NCBI GenBank assembly: GCA_020861185.1
Contig: JAJBSV010000009.1
Coordinates: forward strand, 170,072 to 234,071
Length of the DNA: 64,000 nt
Direction of reading: 5' to 3'
From: Ruminococcus sp.
GTDB taxonomy: Bacteria; Bacillota; Clostridia; Oscillospirales; Ruminococcaceae
Of the stretch, positions 62,310-64,000 are shown in pieces. Numbering within the stretch: the stretch's first letter is position 1; each line of letters begins with the position of its first letter. Position numbers and translations under genes: made by a program. The notes under the pieces are model-generated. The model worked only from the letters and a program-made list of their open reading frames with translations. It did not search any database and had not been told where the DNA came from.

Positions 62310-62804
62310 CTAAACCAGCACTCCAAGTCCCAGTGCCAATGCAGCACAGACAGGAATATAAGTTACAAAGTGCATGATGTGGGATTTCTTGTTGTAGCCG
62401 AAGAAGTGACTTCTGTCGACGCTTTTCAGCTCAGGATAGAAGTGGATAAAGAAGTTCGAGTGGCAGAGGAGATACCAGTCAAAGAAAAGTATATCGTAGA
62501 TCTCCATCGCGTAGAGCATGGTGATGAAACGGGCGAAGAACCGAAGAGTTCCGAACCCGTTTTTTGCACCGTCCCAGATGGCGAGGGCAAACGCTCCCAC
62601 AAACAGGCAAATAGCGACTACCACTATAATCCAGCCGATTATATGCGCGCCCTTGAATCTCTCTTTCTTGTCCGGAATCACGGCTAAGTTCTCTTTCGGG
62701 GCGGAGGAGAAAAGCCTTTTGTCCTGAATGAACCCGACCACACCGTAGAGCATGAGGAAGTAACCGAGCATGAGCATGAGGGTAGAAACTATAGTTATTA
62801 TCAT
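62310..62804 (-). CDS. Four-helix membrane protein, paralogue of the partial gene at 63689
   Basis: A 164-residue membrane protein with helices at about 3-22, 55-78, 88-108 and 142-164. It contains I-L-F-F-D-W-Y-L-L and Y-N-K-K-S-H followed by the last helix. The same pattern (C-F-L-D-W-V-L-F ... Y-H-Q-K-W-F-H ... helix) occurs in the truncated gene at the window end. It starts 10 bp after the MBL-fold gene. Function unknown. Confidence 0.72.
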   Translation of the reverse strand: MIITIVSTLMLMLGYFLMLYGVVGFIQDKRLFSSAPKENLAVIPDKKERFKGAHIIGWIIVVVAICLFVGAFALAIWDGAKNGFGTLRFFARFITMLYAMEIYDILFFDWYLLCHSNFFIHFYPELKSVDRSHFFGYNKKSHIMHFVTYIPVCAALALGLGVLV

Positions 62805-62814
62805 TTTATCTTAG

Positions 62815-63663
62815 TCACTCCTTCTCCCTCGCCCTCTCCTCAGTATCACCCGATTCATCATAAGCATCATACGGTGCCGACGGGTCGTGGGGCTTTTGGC
62901 GGCGCCAGGCGTTGCAGTCTTTGTCGACATTCGCAAAGGCGAAGTCCAAATCATCCGTCCAGCCGGTATGACCGGTGATGATTCTGGGCTTAAGGTTACG
63001 ACTGCGGAGCTTTTCTTCCAGTCTCCTGAGAGATTCCGTCTGTAGCTTGTTATCTTCAGCTAAAGTATTGATAAATCTTCGCCCGCCGTCATAGCCGAAC
63101 CAGATAGTGTCGCCGGTGAATAGGTATTTGTCGTCGATGAGATACACCATATGTCCCCATGTGTGCCCCGGGACGAGGATGCACTCGATTCGGATGTCGT
63201 TGATATAGAACACCTGCCCGTCTCTGAGGAGAACTTTCTTATTGTCGATATGTACCTGCGGGAGCTTATAGAGCCCATAGTAAACCCTGCGGCGCTTTTC
63301 GCCGGTGAGATAGCGGTTTTCGATTTCGCCGATATAGAGCATGGCGTCGCGGAAGAGCCCGGGGCTGTCCCGTTCCACCGCTCCGACATGGTCGGTGTCC
63401 TGATGGGTGATGAGGATATGCTTGATGGAGCCGGGGTCGATGCCGAGCCAGCCCATCTTTTCCTCAAGCCGATCATAGTTATACCCGGCATCAATCATAA
63501 TTGTAGTGCCGTTCTTCGTGTAGAAGAAGATATTTGCGACGTACTCCCGCACGCAGGCAACGTTTTCGTCAATCCACCCGGTATTAAGCGGCTTGAAAAT
63601 CTCCTTGCCGCGATAGAGGATAGCCATCGCCTTTTCCTGAAACTGTGATGCTGATTTTGACAT
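62815..63663 (-). CDS. Metallo-beta-lactamase-fold hydrolase
   Basis: A 282-residue MBL-fold protein. The metal motif is T-H-Q-D-T-D-H-V-G (His87, Asp89, Asp91, His92), with Asp in place of the second His of the usual H-x-H-x-D-H. Later metal positions are G-H-T-W-G-H (about 168) and the H-T-G-W C-terminal region. Activity is probably hydrolytic but the substrate cannot be named. It sits between two paralogous membrane-protein genes in one orientation with short gaps, suggesting an operon. Confidence 0.88.
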   Translation of the reverse strand: MSKSASQFQEKAMAILYRGKEIFKPLNTGWIDENVACVREYVANIFFYTKNGTTIMIDAGYNYDRLEEKMGWLGIDPGSIKHILITHQDTDHVGAVERDSPGLFRDAMLYIGEIENRYLTGEKRRRVYYGLYKLPQVHIDNKKVLLRDGQVFYINDIRIECILVPGHTWGHMVYLIDDKYLFTGDTIWFGYDGGRRFINTLAEDNKLQTESLRRLEEKLRSRNLKPRIITGHTGWTDDLDFAFANVDKDCNAWRRQKPHDPSAPYDAYDESGDTEERAREKE

Positions 63664-63688
63664 TTTTCATACTTCCTTTCTCGTCACT

Positions 63689-64000
63689 TTACCAAAGCCA
63701 GACCATAATCAACGAAATAAGCAGTCCTCCCACGGCAAACACCGGTAGCATGGGAAGCATGGCTTTCACATGAAACCATTTCTGATGGTACTCTTTGTCC
63801 ATATGCTCCGTTCCCGGCAGGCGCACCCGCTTGATGTTAGGAAACAGCACCCAGTCGAGAAAGCAGGTGTCAAACGCTGACAGAACGAGCATGTAGCCGT
63901 ACACCAACAGAAGCCCTTCCGCAAAGGTTTCCGCTCCTGCCATATGCGCCATCCACGCAAACAGGAACAGAAATGCGATGATACCGATGACTTTTCGGAG
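63689..64000 (-). CDS. Membrane protein, N-terminus outside the window
   Basis: The frame is open to the window edge (104 codons including the stop) and starts inside a hydrophobic segment (V-I-G-I-I-A-F-L-F-L-F-A-W). Three helices are visible, with F-L-D-W-V-L-F, Y-H-Q-K-W-F-H and a final helix, all matching the gene at 62310-62804. The internal ATG at 63952 is not needed as a start. Paralogue of that gene; function unknown. Confidence 0.65.
   Translation of the reverse strand, partial: LRKVIGIIAFLFLFAWMAHMAGAETFAEGLLLVYGYMLVLSAFDTCFLDWVLFPNIKRVRLPGTEHMDKEYHQKWFHVKAMLPMLPVFAVGGLLISLIMVWLW

Overview
The window reads as the chromosome of an anaerobic gut-type Firmicute of class Clostridia, probably near Ruminococcaceae/Oscillospiraceae (inference). 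The support is the family mix rather than a marker gene: an ion-translocating F-type ATPase in standard Firmicute order, a split archaeal-type glutamate synthase, an ANTAR antiterminator beside glnA, a giant 2-hydroxyacyl-CoA dehydratase activase-like protein, a ferredoxin-thioredoxin reductase catalytic subunit next to thioredoxin, short palindromic intergenic repeats, and many consensus TTGACA-17-TATAAT promoters.

Layout. 1-3.5 kb: the 3' end of trmB, then a tctCBA tricarboxylate-type transporter operon. 3.5-6.3 kb: a small regulated membrane-protein gene, a complete type III (ToxIN/AbiQ) toxin-antitoxin locus whose toxin gene is translationally coupled to a GNAT acetyltransferase and followed by an unknown gene, then araD. 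6.3-8.5 kb: a phosphodiesterase, three small proteins (the first frameshifted in an A7 run), and ftrB-trxA. 8.5-13.8 kb: an EF-G-like GTPase, a wall-anchored SGNH hydrolase and a GH53 galactanase lipoprotein. 14-17.2 kb: isocitrate dehydrogenase and aconitase. 17.3-20.7 kb: a small unknown operon containing an in-frame stop, YitT, and a PlsC-like acyltransferase. 20.8-38.9 kb: a long plus-strand block with glutamate synthase (4 subunits), glutamine synthetase, an ANTAR regulator, pyrG, purF, purC, purB, purA and carAB. 39-44.3 kb: a PspC protein, the 1415-residue activase-like protein and a lipoprotein. 44.5-53.3 kb: the complete atp operon and citrate synthase. 53.5-55.9 kb: tRNA-Lys, a tRNA-like transcription unit, palindromes, two XRE regulators, a serine-recombinase C-terminal fragment and tRNA-Ala, which looks like a decayed mobile element. 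56-62.3 kb: a five-gene transporter operon (ECF module plus two half-ABC exporter-type proteins) under a consensus promoter with an operator. 62.3-64 kb: two paralogous membrane proteins flanking an MBL-fold hydrolase.

The genes fit one theme. Citrate synthase, aconitase and isocitrate dehydrogenase make 2-oxoglutarate. GOGAT and glutamine synthetase turn it into glutamate and glutamine. The neighbouring PyrG, PurF and CarAB spend glutamine amide nitrogen on nucleotides. A 5' leader at 20.87 kb can fold either as an intrinsic terminator or as two hexaloop hairpins of the kind ANTAR proteins bind, and the ANTAR gene lies at the end of the same operon.

The items most worth following up are the ToxIN locus with its coupled GNAT gene, the GTTAGC-N4-GCTAAC operator shared by two distant loci, the ANTAR leader, the tRNA-like RNA with its own promoter and terminator, and two broken small genes. 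All identifications are by eye from sequence; no database search was run.
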